This document shows, one piece after another, positions 34,771 through 43,446 of a stretch of DNA of 64,000 bases. Where the stretch lies: assembly GCA_963755815.1 (NCBI GenBank), contig CAVWLF010000003.1, positions 186,001 through 250,000 of the forward strand, written 5' to 3'. Position 1 is the first letter of the stretch. Every line of letters starts with the position of its first letter. The notes under the pieces are model-generated. The model worked only from the letters and a program-made list of their open reading frames with translations, was not told where the DNA came from and searched no databases. Source of the stretch: Palsa-506 sp963755815. Lineage in GTDB: Bacteria > Actinomycetota > Actinomycetes > Streptosporangiales > Streptosporangiaceae. Both the position numbers and the translations under genes were made by a program.

Positions 34771-35559
34771 TCAGCCGCCGGCCATGGCGTCGATGCGGGC
34801 CACCTCCGCCGGGTCGAGCGAGAAGCCGAACAGGTCGATGTTGGCCGCGATCCGATCCGGGTTCGCCGACTTCGGGATCGCGGTAATTTCGTGTTCGAGA
34901 TGCCATCGCAGCACGACCTGGGCCGGCGTCACGCCGTGCCGGGCCGCGATCTCGGTGAGCACGGGGCTGCCCAGATCGGTGCCGAGGAGCGGGCTGTAGC
35001 CCTCCAGCACGACGTCACGCTCGCGCAGTTCCGCGACCAGCTTCGGGTCATGCTGAGACGGGCTCCACGGAATCTGGTTGACCGCCGGCGCCTCGCCGGT
35101 CGCCTCGGCCAGCTCGTCGATCTGGGGGGTGGAGTAGTTGCTCACCCCCACGGCCCGGGCCAGGCCCGCGTCCCGGGCCGCCAGCAGTTCGCGCCAGACC
35201 GCCGGGCTGGCCGTGTCCGCCGGCGGCTCGTGCACCAGCCAGAGGTCCACGTAATCCATGCCCAGCGCCCGCAGGCTGGCGTCGAGGGTGGCCCGCTCCC
35301 GCCCGGCGCCCCGGCCGGGGAGCTTCGTGGTCAGGAAGATGTCCTGGCGATCCAGCCCGCTATCGCGGATGGCGCGGCCGGTCTCCTCCTCGTTGCGGTA
35401 CATCGTCGCCGTATCGATGTGCCGGTAGCCGCAGTCGAGCGCGGTGCGCACCGCCTGATACACCTGCTCCCCCCGCAGCGGCCAGGTACCGAAACCGACG
35501 AGGGGCATGACGACTCCGCTGGCCAGCGTGACGCCTGGGATCTCACTTTGCTCTGCCAT
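34771..35559 (-). CDS. Aldo/keto reductase
   Basis: The 262-residue NADPH-dependent reductase has the catalytic tetrad in GYRHIDTATMYRNEEETG (Asp, Tyr), FLTTKLPG (Lys) and DLWLVHEPP (His). VGVSNYS and the C-terminal IPKSANPDRIAANIDLFGFSL give the cofactor site. ATG 35559 (MAEQSEIPGVTL) matches the family start; the longer frame adds only unrelated residues. It resembles the 2,5-diketo-gluconate reductase-like group. It converges with the kinase-like gene 9 bases away. Confidence 0.92.
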   Translation of the reverse strand: MAEQSEIPGVTLASGVVMPLVGFGTWPLRGEQVYQAVRTALDCGYRHIDTATMYRNEEETGRAIRDSGLDRQDIFLTTKLPGRGAGRERATLDASLRALGMDYVDLWLVHEPPADTASPAVWRELLAARDAGLARAVGVSNYSTPQIDELAEATGEAPAVNQIPWSPSQHDPKLVAELRERDVVLEGYSPLLGTDLGSPVLTEIAARHGVTPAQVVLRWHLEHEITAIPKSANPDRIAANIDLFGFSLDPAEVARIDAMAGG

Positions 35560-35600
35560 GACGTCTATTCTGCGCGGTCCGCCCACGGCCAAGCCCGCCC

Positions 35601-35680
35601 GCCCCGGTCAGGGCCGCCCCGCCCCGGTCGGGCCCGCCCCGCCCCGGTCCGGCTCGCCCCGGCCCGGTCGGGCCCTGTCC
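35601..35680. repeat. Four 20-bp tandem repeats between two same-strand genes
   Basis: The period is exactly 20 bases, with GCCCCGGTC opening three of the four units and GGCCCGGTC the fourth; the middle and end vary. The array lies downstream of the aminotransferase gene stop and upstream of the aldo/keto reductase start. There are no spacers, so it is not a CRISPR array. It may act as a structured intergenic element or be slippage-prone filler. Confidence 0.8.
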
Positions 35681-35690
35681 GGCCGAGGCG

Positions 35691-36590
35691 TCAGGCGACT
35701 GGCGTGCCGGTGCGGGCGGTTAGCTCGGCCAGCAGCTTGGCCAGCTGCCCGGTGACCGGCCCGGCCGCGCCGGAGCCGACGGTCCGCCCGTCCACGCTGA
35801 TCACCGGCGCGATCCCGCCCATGGTGCCGGTGACGAACACCTCGTCGGCCGTGTACAGCTCGGTCAGGCTGTAATCGCCGATCACGTGCGGGATCCCGGC
35901 GTCCGCGGCGAGTTCGAGCACGGCCGCCCGGGTGATCCCCTCCGGGCAGGCCGCCGCCGTCGGCGTCGCCAGCAGGCCGCCGGTGACGAGGAAGATGTTG
36001 GTCGCGTTGGTCTCGGCGATGAAGCCCCGGTGATCCAGCATGACCGCGTCATCGGCGCCCGCGTTGTTGGCCTCGATCTTGGCCAGGATCGACGTCAGCA
36101 GGTTGTTGTGGTGGATCTTGGGATCGAGCGAGTCCGGCGGCGAACGGCGCACGCTCGAGGTGATCAGCGTGATGCCGGACTGGTCGTAGACCGGCGGCTT
36201 GTGCTCGGCCAGCACGATCAGGGTCGGGCCGGACTGGTTCAGCCGCGGGTCCATGCCACTGGTGACCTTGACGCCCCGGGTCAGGGTCAGCCGGATGTGG
36301 ACATTGTCGGTCATCCCGTTCGCCTGCACGGTCCGGCGGATCTGCTCGGTGATCTCCTGGTCGGACGGGACTGACGTGAAGGCCAGCGCCGTGGCCGAGC
36401 GGCGGAGCCTGGCCAGGTGCTCGGCCAGCCGGAAGATCCGGCCATGGTAGAGCCTGAGCCCTTCCCAGACCGCGTCGCCGCCCTGGACGGACGAGTCAAA
36501 CGGGCTGATCGCGGCCTCGTTCCGGTGCGTCAGCCTGCCGTCGACGTTGACGATGAGGTCACGGTTGCGTTCGTCGAAGCCTTGCAGCAC
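35691..36590 (-). CDS. Class IV aminotransferase (branched-chain/D-amino-acid aminotransferase-like)
   Basis: The 299-residue PLP enzyme has VNVDGRLTHRNEAAISPFDSSVQGGDAVWEGLRLY, the PLP lysine in DPKIHHNNLLTSILAK, and AETNATNIFLVTGG and EVFVTGTMGGIAPV in the cofactor phosphate region. The fold is that of IlvE, D-amino-acid transaminase and aminodeoxychorismate lyase; no single substrate is certain. It follows the sulfotransferase-like gene by 103 bases on the same strand and may be co-transcribed with it and the formaldehyde dehydrogenase gene. Confidence 0.88.
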   Translation of the reverse strand: MLQGFDERNRDLIVNVDGRLTHRNEAAISPFDSSVQGGDAVWEGLRLYHGRIFRLAEHLARLRRSATALAFTSVPSDQEITEQIRRTVQANGMTDNVHIRLTLTRGVKVTSGMDPRLNQSGPTLIVLAEHKPPVYDQSGITLITSSVRRSPPDSLDPKIHHNNLLTSILAKIEANNAGADDAVMLDHRGFIAETNATNIFLVTGGLLATPTAAACPEGITRAAVLELAADAGIPHVIGDYSLTELYTADEVFVTGTMGGIAPVISVDGRTVGSGAAGPVTGQLAKLLAELTARTGTPVA

Positions 36591-36693
36591 GGTGTCTCCT
36601 GTCCGGCAGTGAGCGGCTCACGCCGTGGTCGGGTTTCGGGCGGTGCCGCGGCACCGGCGGCGCGGGGTGGCCGACGGTGCCGCGGGGAGGGGG

Positions 36694-37425
36694 TCACGGC
36701 CGGATGCGGTGGGCGGACATTTCCTCGTAGAACGGGCGGCAGCGTTCCGCCAGCGGCTCGAGTTCCGGCGGCAGTTCCGTCGTGGCCGGCCGGTACGGGC
36801 CGAATCCGGTCGACCGCCACACCCCGTCGTACCAGTGCGGCGCCCAGACGCCGTCGGTGTCCCGCGGCCCGGCCGGCCAGGACAGCATCGCCGGGTCGAA
36901 CGGCACGTCCAGGGCGGCGCAGAGAGCACGCAGCGCCGGTTCGGGCTGGCGCAGGATGTCGGCCGCGTCCAGCACCGGGCCGCCGAACATCCGGAAGATC
37001 TCCACCTGCTGCGCGAGGCCAAGGTCGGCCAGCACCGGCTGGTCCCGCACCCGGGCGTAGGACGCGAGCAGCTGGCGCGGTTCGCGGATGAGGTAGGCGT
37101 GCCGCAGCCCGCCCAGCGCACCGCGGTCCACCTCCGGCAGCAGGTGGTGCGTCATGTGCTTGGCGTAGAGCACGGTCTTGCCGGGCGGCAGCGGGGTCAG
37201 CGTGAGCTGGTCAATGACCTCGGGCCATCCGTTTTCCATGGTTTGGATTATCTCGTCGCGGCCCGGATGGGCTATGCCGGTCCTGGCCAGGTAGAACCCG
37301 TACAGGGGCTCATCGACGACTACCGTGTCGGGCCGGTTCTCCCAGGCGCGCATCAGCGCGGTCGAGATCGTGCGCGGGCCGGACCACATGGCGATCCGGG
37401 TGCCGCCCGGCCCGCGATCGGTCAC
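36694..37425 (-). CDS. Sulfotransferase-fold protein
   Basis: The 243-residue protein starts VTDRGPGGTRIAMWSGPRTISTALMRAWENRPDTVVVDEPLY. SGPRTISTAL corresponds to the 5'-phosphosulfate-binding loop of PAPS sulfotransferases and HAYLIREPRQLLASYARVRD to the 3'-phosphate-binding segment. There is no signal peptide or membrane anchor. GTG 37425 overlaps the stop of the formaldehyde dehydrogenase gene by 4 bases, so translation is coupled. The downstream aminotransferase suggests a small-molecule rather than carbohydrate substrate. A branched-chain-type hydroxy or amino substrate is speculation. Confidence 0.75.
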   Translation of the reverse strand: MTDRGPGGTRIAMWSGPRTISTALMRAWENRPDTVVVDEPLYGFYLARTGIAHPGRDEIIQTMENGWPEVIDQLTLTPLPPGKTVLYAKHMTHHLLPEVDRGALGGLRHAYLIREPRQLLASYARVRDQPVLADLGLAQQVEIFRMFGGPVLDAADILRQPEPALRALCAALDVPFDPAMLSWPAGPRDTDGVWAPHWYDGVWRSTGFGPYRPATTELPPELEPLAERCRPFYEEMSAHRIRP

Positions 37426-38507
37426 AGCACGACCACCGAGCGCAGCACCTCCCCGCGCTGCATCTTGGCGAACGCTTCCTCGACCTGGTCGAGCGCGATG
37501 GTCTCGGAGACGAACTTCTCCAGCGGCAGCCTGCCCTGCAGGTGCAGGTCGACCAGCATCGGGAAGTCGCGGCTGGGCAGGCAGTCGCCGTACCAGGACG
37601 ACTTGAGCGACCCGCCGCGGCCGAAGTAGTCGAGCAGCGGCAGTTCCAGCTTCATGTCCGGCGTCGGGACGCCGACCAGGACCACGGTGCCGGCCAGGTC
37701 GCGCGCGTAAAACGCCTGGACGTAGGTCTCCGGCCGCCCGATGGCCTCGATCACCACGTCGGCGCCGTTGCCCTCGGTCAGCTCGCGGATCTTCTCGACC
37801 GGGTCGGTCTCGCGGGAGTTGATCACGTGCGTCGCGCCGAACTGGCGGGCCCACTCCAGCTTGCGGTCATCCACGTCGACCGCGACGATCGTGCGCGCCC
37901 CGGCCAGGCGCGCGCCGAGCACGGCGGCGTCACCGACGCCGCCGCAGCCGATGACGGCTACCGAGTCGCCGCGGCTGACCTGCCCGGTGTTGAGCGCCGC
38001 GCCGAGCCCGGCCATCACCCCGCAGCCGAGCAGCCCGGCCACCTCGGGGCGGATGCTCGGATTCACCTTGGTGCACTGGCCTGCGGCCACCAGGGTCTTC
38101 TCAGCGAACGCGCCGATGCCCAGCGCCGGGGACAGGGTCGTGCCGTCGGCGAGGGTCATCTTCTGTGCTGCGTTGTGGGTGGCAAAGCAGTACCAGGGGC
38201 GGCCACGCCGGCAGGCCCGGCACTGCCCGCAGACCGCGCGCCAGTTCAGGATGACGAAGTCGCCGGGCTCCAGCCCGGTCACGTCGCTGCCGACGGCCTC
38301 GACGACGCCGGCTGCCTCGTGCCCGAGCAGGTAGGGGAAGTCACTGCCGATGCCGCCCTCGCGATAGTGCAAGTCGGTATGGCAGACGCCGCATGCCTGC
38401 ACCTTGACCAGCGCCTCGCCGGGGCCCGGGTCGGGCACGAGTACCGTCGTGACCTCTACCTCGGCGCCCTTGCCGCGGGCGATGACTCCCCTGACCTCAT
38501 GTGCCAT
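37422..38507 (-). CDS. mscR: S-(hydroxymethyl)mycothiol dehydrogenase (mycothiol-dependent formaldehyde dehydrogenase)
   Basis: The 361-residue zinc alcohol dehydrogenase oxidises the formaldehyde-mycothiol adduct with NAD. The catalytic zinc site is in CGVCHTDLHYREG and LLGHEAAGVVEAVG; the structural zinc in CGQCRACRRGRPWYC; the Rossmann motif in AVIGCGGVGDAAVLGARL. The NWRAVCGQCRACRRGRPWYCF and HNAAQKMTL segments distinguish the mycothiol-linked subfamily from glutathione-linked enzymes. It is the first gene of a minus-strand operon with the sulfotransferase-like gene; in many actinobacteria the partner is instead an MBL-fold hydrolase. Its presence implies mycothiol in the cell. Confidence 0.9.
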   Translation of the reverse strand: MAHEVRGVIARGKGAEVEVTTVLVPDPGPGEALVKVQACGVCHTDLHYREGGIGSDFPYLLGHEAAGVVEAVGSDVTGLEPGDFVILNWRAVCGQCRACRRGRPWYCFATHNAAQKMTLADGTTLSPALGIGAFAEKTLVAAGQCTKVNPSIRPEVAGLLGCGVMAGLGAALNTGQVSRGDSVAVIGCGGVGDAAVLGARLAGARTIVAVDVDDRKLEWARQFGATHVINSRETDPVEKIRELTEGNGADVVIEAIGRPETYVQAFYARDLAGTVVLVGVPTPDMKLELPLLDYFGRGGSLKSSWYGDCLPSRDFPMLVDLHLQGRLPLEKFVSETIALDQVEEAFAKMQRGEVLRSVVVL

Positions 38508-38794
38508 CGGGCCATGCTCCTCTCGTCACGACTCTCCGAGCCGAGCGGCGCGGCCGGCCGGCCGCGCCGCAAACTCGGGGTGGGGCTGATCATAATGCCG
38601 GAATCCCGGCCGGCCATAAGCCCGGTCATGGCGGCCCCGCCCGTCGCCGCCGGGGAGCGCCGGGCATCGGCTATCCCGGCCGATCCGGTGCGAACAGCGC
38701 AGATCTTGCCGCATGATGTAGTGATCTCAGTCGGGCACATGCTGTGTTGGGCGTATGCCAGTGCGAAGTGCCATTGTCAGGGGTGACTCGGTTC

Positions 38795-40594
38795 ATGAGC
38801 AGCGGATGGCCGCAAGGCCAGCAGGATCTGCGCTGGCCGCACGGGGCGGGTGACGATGCCTGGCCGCCCGATGACGACGTACGCAGCGAAGAGCCGGAAG
38901 CGTCCGGGGCCACCTGGGGGAGCGGCGAGTGGCCCGCGGATCCCGGTGCCGCGGATTTCGGTGGCTCAGATTTCGGTGCCGCGGATTTCAATGCCGCCGG
39001 TCCGGGTGCCGCGGATCCGTGGAATGCCGGGCCGGGCCCGGGTGCTGCCTGGGGCCAGCCAGAGCATCCGGTAGAGCCCGCCGCGCCCCAGCCGGCCGCC
39101 CGGCCCGCGCCGCGCCGCCAGCCGGAACCCGAGCCAGACGTCGATGACGAATACGACTGGTATCGCTACCTGACCCACGGCGGAAGCCCGCCAGCGGACA
39201 ACGGCGCCGGCTCAGCCGGTCCGGTGACCGGCGACGCGGATGCCCGCGATGGCCGCCCGGGCCGGTCGGCGCGTACTTCGCGTAAGAGCCGGAACGAGCG
39301 TAAGAGCCAGGACGAGCGTAAGACCCCGGCCGAGCGGAAGACTCGCAAGGACCGCAAGAACCGCGGCCCGGATCCAGGCCGGCGGACAACATCTCCGGCT
39401 GATTCCGGTCCGGCCCATTCCGGCGGCGCGCCCGATTCCGGCGGCGCGGCTGCGGCCGCCGCCGGTTTCCGGCCGGAGCCCGCCGTTCCCGGCTTCTGGC
39501 CGGAAAGTCAGCCGGACGCCAGCCTGGAGCGGCCGAATCCGCCGGACCCGGGCTATCCGGACTCGGGCCATCCGGAGTTGGGTTATACCGCGCAGGCATA
39601 CGCGCCGCCGGGCTACCAGCGCCCGCCGGCCGATGCGGAGGCCGGCGGCCACGCCCCGGCCAGCCGGGCGCCCGAGCCATCAAGCCCTCCGGTGGCAGCA
39701 CGGCCGGCGCAGAAACGGGGCCGGAAGGCGCTTCGTTCGCCAGCCGCCCGGGCCGGCCGTCGTGCTGCGCATCCCGACGTTGCGGAGCGCGCCACGCTCG
39801 TCGCGGCGGACGGCGCCGATCAGGTCGGCCTCACGAGCCGGCCCGGAGTCGCTGAACGGCCGGCTCGCCCGGAGCAGCCGGTTCAGCCAGTTGGTCCAGA
39901 TCAACTGGTTCGTCCGGAGCAGCCGGTTCAGCCAGAGCAGCCGGCTCGCCCGATTCAGCCGGCTCGTCCGGAGCGGCCGGGGCGTGCCGATCCGCCTGCC
40001 CGGGCTCAGCGCCCGAGCCGGGCGGACCGCGCCGTCCGCAACCGCAAGCGGCTGCGTCGCCGGGTGCTCCTGCTAGTGACCGGGACGGTGGCCGCCGTCG
40101 CTGTCGCCGTCGTGCTGCTCACCGGCAAGGGCGGTCCGGCTCATGTCCTGGTGACCCCGGCCAGGCTCGGCGCTTACGTCAAGGAGCCTCATCTGGCCAA
40201 GGCGATGGACGCGGGCCAGCTGCAGCGGCAGGTCGTGACCAAGAGCGCCGGCGAGGCGAAGAACGTGGTGTACGCCGTCTATCAGGACAGCACCGGGGCC
40301 ACCGCGCATTCCGGGCCGCAGATCATCCTGTTCATCGGCGGGAACCTCACCGGCGCCTCACCGGGCGGGTTCATCAGCAGTTTCGTTGGCGAATCCAGGG
40401 GCGGCCAGAGAACTAGCGCCGGATCGATGGCCGGCCAGGCCGCCTGCGTCCCCCGGATCCCGGGCAGCGTGGCGGAGTGCGCGTGGGCTGACAACGACAC
40501 CTTCGGGGTCGTGGCGTCGCCGACTCTGAGTGTCTCAGCCCTGGCGGCGGAGCTGCGGGATGTCCGGCCACAGGTGGAGCACCTGGCTAAATAG
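38795..40594 (+). CDS. Single-pass membrane protein with a long disordered repetitive N-terminal domain
   Basis: The 599-residue protein starts MSSGWPQGQQDLRWPHGAGD. Residues 1-430 are low-complexity: ADFG-type repeats near 38950-39000, a Lys/Arg/Glu-rich KSRNERKSQDERKTPAERK block, Pro/Gly-rich stretches, and RPEQPVQPE-type repeats near 39870-39990. Then a basic patch RNRKRLRRR precedes a transmembrane helix (VLLLVTGTVAAVAVAVVLLTG) and an extracellular domain of about 150 residues (HVLVTPARLGAYVKEP, VYAVYQDSTG). I cannot assign a function. It converges with the following surface-protein gene. Confidence 0.72.
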   Translation: MSSGWPQGQQDLRWPHGAGDDAWPPDDDVRSEEPEASGATWGSGEWPADPGAADFGGSDFGAADFNAAGPGAADPWNAGPGPGAAWGQPEHPVEPAAPQPAARPAPRRQPEPEPDVDDEYDWYRYLTHGGSPPADNGAGSAGPVTGDADARDGRPGRSARTSRKSRNERKSQDERKTPAERKTRKDRKNRGPDPGRRTTSPADSGPAHSGGAPDSGGAAAAAAGFRPEPAVPGFWPESQPDASLERPNPPDPGYPDSGHPELGYTAQAYAPPGYQRPPADAEAGGHAPASRAPEPSSPPVAARPAQKRGRKALRSPAARAGRRAAHPDVAERATLVAADGADQVGLTSRPGVAERPARPEQPVQPVGPDQLVRPEQPVQPEQPARPIQPARPERPGRADPPARAQRPSRADRAVRNRKRLRRRVLLLVTGTVAAVAVAVVLLTGKGGPAHVLVTPARLGAYVKEPHLAKAMDAGQLQRQVVTKSAGEAKNVVYAVYQDSTGATAHSGPQIILFIGGNLTGASPGGFISSFVGESRGGQRTSAGSMAGQAACVPRIPGSVAECAWADNDTFGVVASPTLSVSALAAELRDVRPQVEHLAK

Positions 40595-40614
40595 CCCGGC
40601 GGCCGCGCTGGCCG

Positions 40615-41868
40615 TCACTGCTTGTCGCTGCCGCCTTCTTGCGGTCGACGCGGGCGGAGCGACAGCCGGGTGATCGCGATCGTGATAGCTGCGGCCAGGA
40701 CGACCAGGCCAATGAGCTGGCCTCCGACTAGGCGCATGTTCAGCGGCAGCGTGTTGGAGACGGAAGTTGCCCTGATCCCGGTTGCGCTCCTGCGCCCCGC
40801 CGCTGCGCCCGCGGAGGCGCTGGCCGTCGGCTGCGGGGAGACGGTGGGGAACAGGCCCGAGGGGTCGGTCTTGGTGGTGCCTGGATCGGGTATCGGCGGC
40901 AGCTGGGGCAGCGGAGGCAGCGAGCTTATGCTGGGCGGCGGGGTCGTGGGAGAAGTTGTCGCGGGGGCAGCGGGCTTCCGGGCGATGATCTCTACCGAGC
41001 CGGAAGCGGCGAAGGATGCGGCATCCTTCGCCGTTGCCTTCGCGGTGAGGGTGACGTGGTTACCAACCTTGGCATCCTTTCGCACCGGCACCCTGGCTTG
41101 CAGTTCGTCCGCCTGGCCTTGCGGCAGGTTTCCCAGTGTGCAGGTGGCCCCGGAAGCGTCCGGGCAGACCGAGAATCGCGGCGCGGCAGTGCCCTTGACC
41201 TGCTGGATCGCCGCGCTGACCGTGACCTGCTTGGTGCTGCTGTGGGTGCTCCAGACCCAGATCACGTAGGTGGCAGTGTGGCCGCGGTGCACCTGCGCGC
41301 TGGTGGAGAAGGGCTGTACGGAAACGCAGAGCTGGCTGTTCGAGGGGGTCGTCGTCGGTGACGGGGAGGTGCTGGGCTTCGGGCTGGTGCTCGTGCTCGG
41401 GCTGGGCGAAATAGTGCTCGGGTTCGGGTTCGGGCTGGTGCTGATCGTCGGCTTAGGGCTCGGGCTCGTACTTGCGGTCGCGCTCTTGCTCGGGCTCCCG
41501 GTCGGGCTCGGACTCCGCGGGCCCGGGACCGGGCTGCTGCTCGCGCTCGAGCTCACGCTTGAACTCGCGCTGGGCTCGGGAGTGCGGCTGGGGCTCGCGC
41601 TGGGCGATGACTGGCCCCGGGCTGCGCTGTGCGCCGCTGACCCGGAGAAGCCGGACGCCGAGGCGGACAGGGCGGTGGCCCCGCTCTGCCCTGCGTTCCG
41701 CGCCGAAGCTAGCCTGGCCGAAGCCGGGCGCGTTCCGCACGGCTTCTTTATTGCCGAGGCCAGAGCAGCGTGGGTTCCGGCAAAGAACACGCTGACCAGC
41801 CCACAAGAAACGACGGCAGTCCCAGCCCACGCACGGAGCGTCGCTGATCCAGAACGCCGCAACTTCAC
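40615..41868 (-). CDS. Surface-exposed Ser/Pro/Thr-rich protein with signal peptide and C-terminal membrane helix
   Basis: The 417-residue protein has a signal peptide (AWAGTAVVSCGLVSVFFAGTHAALA), a 120-residue Ser/Pro/Thr repetitive region (SPSPTGSPSKSATASTSPSPK type), an Ig-like domain (QLCVSVQPFSTSAQVHRGHTATYVIWVWS, cysteine-containing), a second Pro-rich linker and a C-terminal helix (LIGLVVLAAAITIAITRLSL) with an Arg-rich end and no clear LPXTG site. This is the plan of a wall-spanning or mucin-like surface protein, perhaps glycosylated. GTG 41868 follows GAGGTCG. It converges with the preceding membrane-protein gene. Confidence 0.72.
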   Translation of the reverse strand: MKLRRSGSATLRAWAGTAVVSCGLVSVFFAGTHAALASAIKKPCGTRPASARLASARNAGQSGATALSASASGFSGSAAHSAARGQSSPSASPSRTPEPSASSSVSSSASSSPVPGPRSPSPTGSPSKSATASTSPSPKPTISTSPNPNPSTISPSPSTSTSPKPSTSPSPTTTPSNSQLCVSVQPFSTSAQVHRGHTATYVIWVWSTHSSTKQVTVSAAIQQVKGTAAPRFSVCPDASGATCTLGNLPQGQADELQARVPVRKDAKVGNHVTLTAKATAKDAASFAASGSVEIIARKPAAPATTSPTTPPPSISSLPPLPQLPPIPDPGTTKTDPSGLFPTVSPQPTASASAGAAAGRRSATGIRATSVSNTLPLNMRLVGGQLIGLVVLAAAITIAITRLSLRPRRPQEGGSDKQ

Positions 41869-42029
41869 AACATCGACCTCGCCTTGATCGGTCCCCCCGC
41901 GGGAGCCTCACCCATCGTCATCTCTAATCACACTATGCTCGCCACCCAAATGGGCATTCCCCGCTGTTCTGATTCGACACCTCAGCTGGAGCGTGCGCGA
42001 CCGGCGCGGAGGCAAAGGGTTGGTATGCC

Positions 42030-42923
42030 GTGACCCGCTCAGGAGCCAAGATGGATCCGCGCGAGATTCTCACCAGGCCAGCCCCGCCGCCCGATCTGGT
42101 GCTCAGCTACGGCCCGGCTGATGAGCACATCGCTGACTTGCGGCTACCAGCGCCGAGAGGCAGCATCGGGCCGGATCGAGGGCCGGGCGCTCCGCTGGTG
42201 GTACTGCTGCACGGCGGCTTCTGGCGGGCAGCTTATGACCGCGCCCATGCGGGACCGCTCGCGTCCGCGCTGGCCCAGGCGGGATACGCGGTCTGCGTGC
42301 CCGAGTACCGCCGGACGGGTCAGGCCGGCGGCGGCTGGCCGGGGACCTTCGATGATGTTGCCGCCGCGGTGGATACCTTGCCCGGCCTGGCCGCGGCGGC
42401 GGCCGACGGCCGGATAGATCCGTCCGTGGTGCTGCTCGCCGGGCACTCCGCCGGGGGGCACCTGGCCCTGTGGGCAGCATCACGAAGCCGGCTTCCGGCG
42501 GACTCGGCCTGGCGCTGCACGGCATCGGTCGGCGGTGTCGTCGCGCTCGCGGCGGTGAGCGACCTCGCGGCCTGTGCCGAGCAGGATCTCGGACGCGGCG
42601 CCGCAGCCCTGCTGATGGGCGGCGGCCCGGACCGGTATCCGGGCCGGTATGCCCAGGCCGACCCCGCCCGCCTGGTCCCGGCCGCCGCTCCGGTCCGTCT
42701 GGTTCACGGCGAACTCGATGACGTGGTGCCCAGCGCGATGAGCCGGGAGTACGCAGAGCGGGCCGCGATCGCGGGTGGTGACGTCGCATGCGATGTCCTG
42801 CCGGGATTCGGTCATTTCGAGGTTATTGATCCGCTATCAGGCGCCTGGTCTCGCGTGCTGGCGGCGTTCCGATCGCTGAGCCGGCCGCCCGGCCCGCCCG
42901 GCTCCGGCCTCCCGGACCCGTAG
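42030..42923 (+). CDS. Alpha/beta-hydrolase (esterase/kynurenine-formamidase-like)
   Basis: The 297-residue protein has VVLLHGGFWRAAYDRA (HGG oxyanion motif), VCVPEYRRTG, the nucleophile LLAGHSAGGHLALWAA, the acid in RLVHGELDDVVPSA and the His in LPGFGHFEVIDP. The HGGFW and GHSAGG pairing with YRR(T/V)G resembles kynurenine formamidase-type enzymes. GTG 42030 or ATG 42051 are both possible starts. It stands alone upstream of tRNA-Thr. Confidence 0.86.
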   Translation: MTRSGAKMDPREILTRPAPPPDLVLSYGPADEHIADLRLPAPRGSIGPDRGPGAPLVVLLHGGFWRAAYDRAHAGPLASALAQAGYAVCVPEYRRTGQAGGGWPGTFDDVAAAVDTLPGLAAAAADGRIDPSVVLLAGHSAGGHLALWAASRSRLPADSAWRCTASVGGVVALAAVSDLAACAEQDLGRGAAALLMGGGPDRYPGRYAQADPARLVPAAAPVRLVHGELDDVVPSAMSREYAERAAIAGGDVACDVLPGFGHFEVIDPLSGAWSRVLAAFRSLSRPPGPPGSGLPDP

Positions 42924-43036
42924 AGTTTCCGGTCGTGTATGCTCGCCTGGCACGGACGAGCCGATCGGCGGATGAACCCGTTCTGCTTCGGCGCACGTTC
43001 GAGTCGGCCCGGGGCGGAGTCAGCGCCAGGCCGCCT

Positions 43037-43112
43037 GCCCCCTTAGCTCAGTCGGCAGAGCGTCTCCATGGTAAGGAGAAGGTCTACGGTTCGATTCCGT
43101 AAGGGGGCTCCA
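43037..43112 (+). tRNA. tRNA-Thr (anticodon GGU)
   Basis: All four arms fold: acceptor GCCCCCT/AGGGGGC (43037-43043 with 43102-43108), D-arm GCTC/GAGC, anticodon stem TCTCC/GGAGA with loop ATGGTAA (anticodon GGU), T-arm TACGG/CCGTA with loop TTCGATT. CCA is encoded at 43110-43112 after discriminator T. tRNA genes are frequent integration sites, and the DNA downstream looks accessory. Confidence 0.97.
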
Positions 43113-43446
43113 CGAAATCCCAGGTCAGGCCCGGGTTTCCCGGGCAGCTGACAGAGTTCGAAGATCATCCGACCGTCATCTGACCGTCGTTCTAGGCGTT
43201 GACAGACGGCACTCAGCAGCACGCATTGATCCTTTATGGCAGGGCGTCAAGCTCGTCGGGGCGAGCCGTTGAACAGCCTGGGCGGGTCGGATGGCGCATC
43301 AGAGCCCGGCTCCGGAGCGCGGCCAGAGCGCAGGGAGCGCGGGGATCGTGGCGCACCGTTCGGCCCGATACCAGGAGGATCTAGCTAATAGGACCACCGG
43401 AAGCGGCCCGCTGGATGGCTGATGGGCCATCCATCTGTCCTTGCGG
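43113..43446. other. Gene-poor stretch after tRNA-Thr
   Basis: Between the tRNA and the amidase gene I see no convincing coding region. TTGACA at 43199 resembles a -35 box, but no good -10 follows at 17 bases. GACCGTC occurs twice near 43170-43190. A possible attachment site cannot be confirmed because I find no second copy of the tRNA 3' end in the window. Confidence 0.4.

Noticed and set aside
35601..35680. CRISPR array
   Set aside because: The repeats are contiguous without spacers and no cas genes are present.
41270..41887. Plus-strand frame rich in Gly/Leu opposite the surface-protein gene
   Set aside because: Antisense of a Ser/Pro repeat region, which always gives Gly/Leu-rich frames.
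43199..43230. Sigma-70 promoter with TTGACA after tRNA-Thr
   Set aside because: No acceptable -10 at 16-18 bases, and no plus-strand gene follows.
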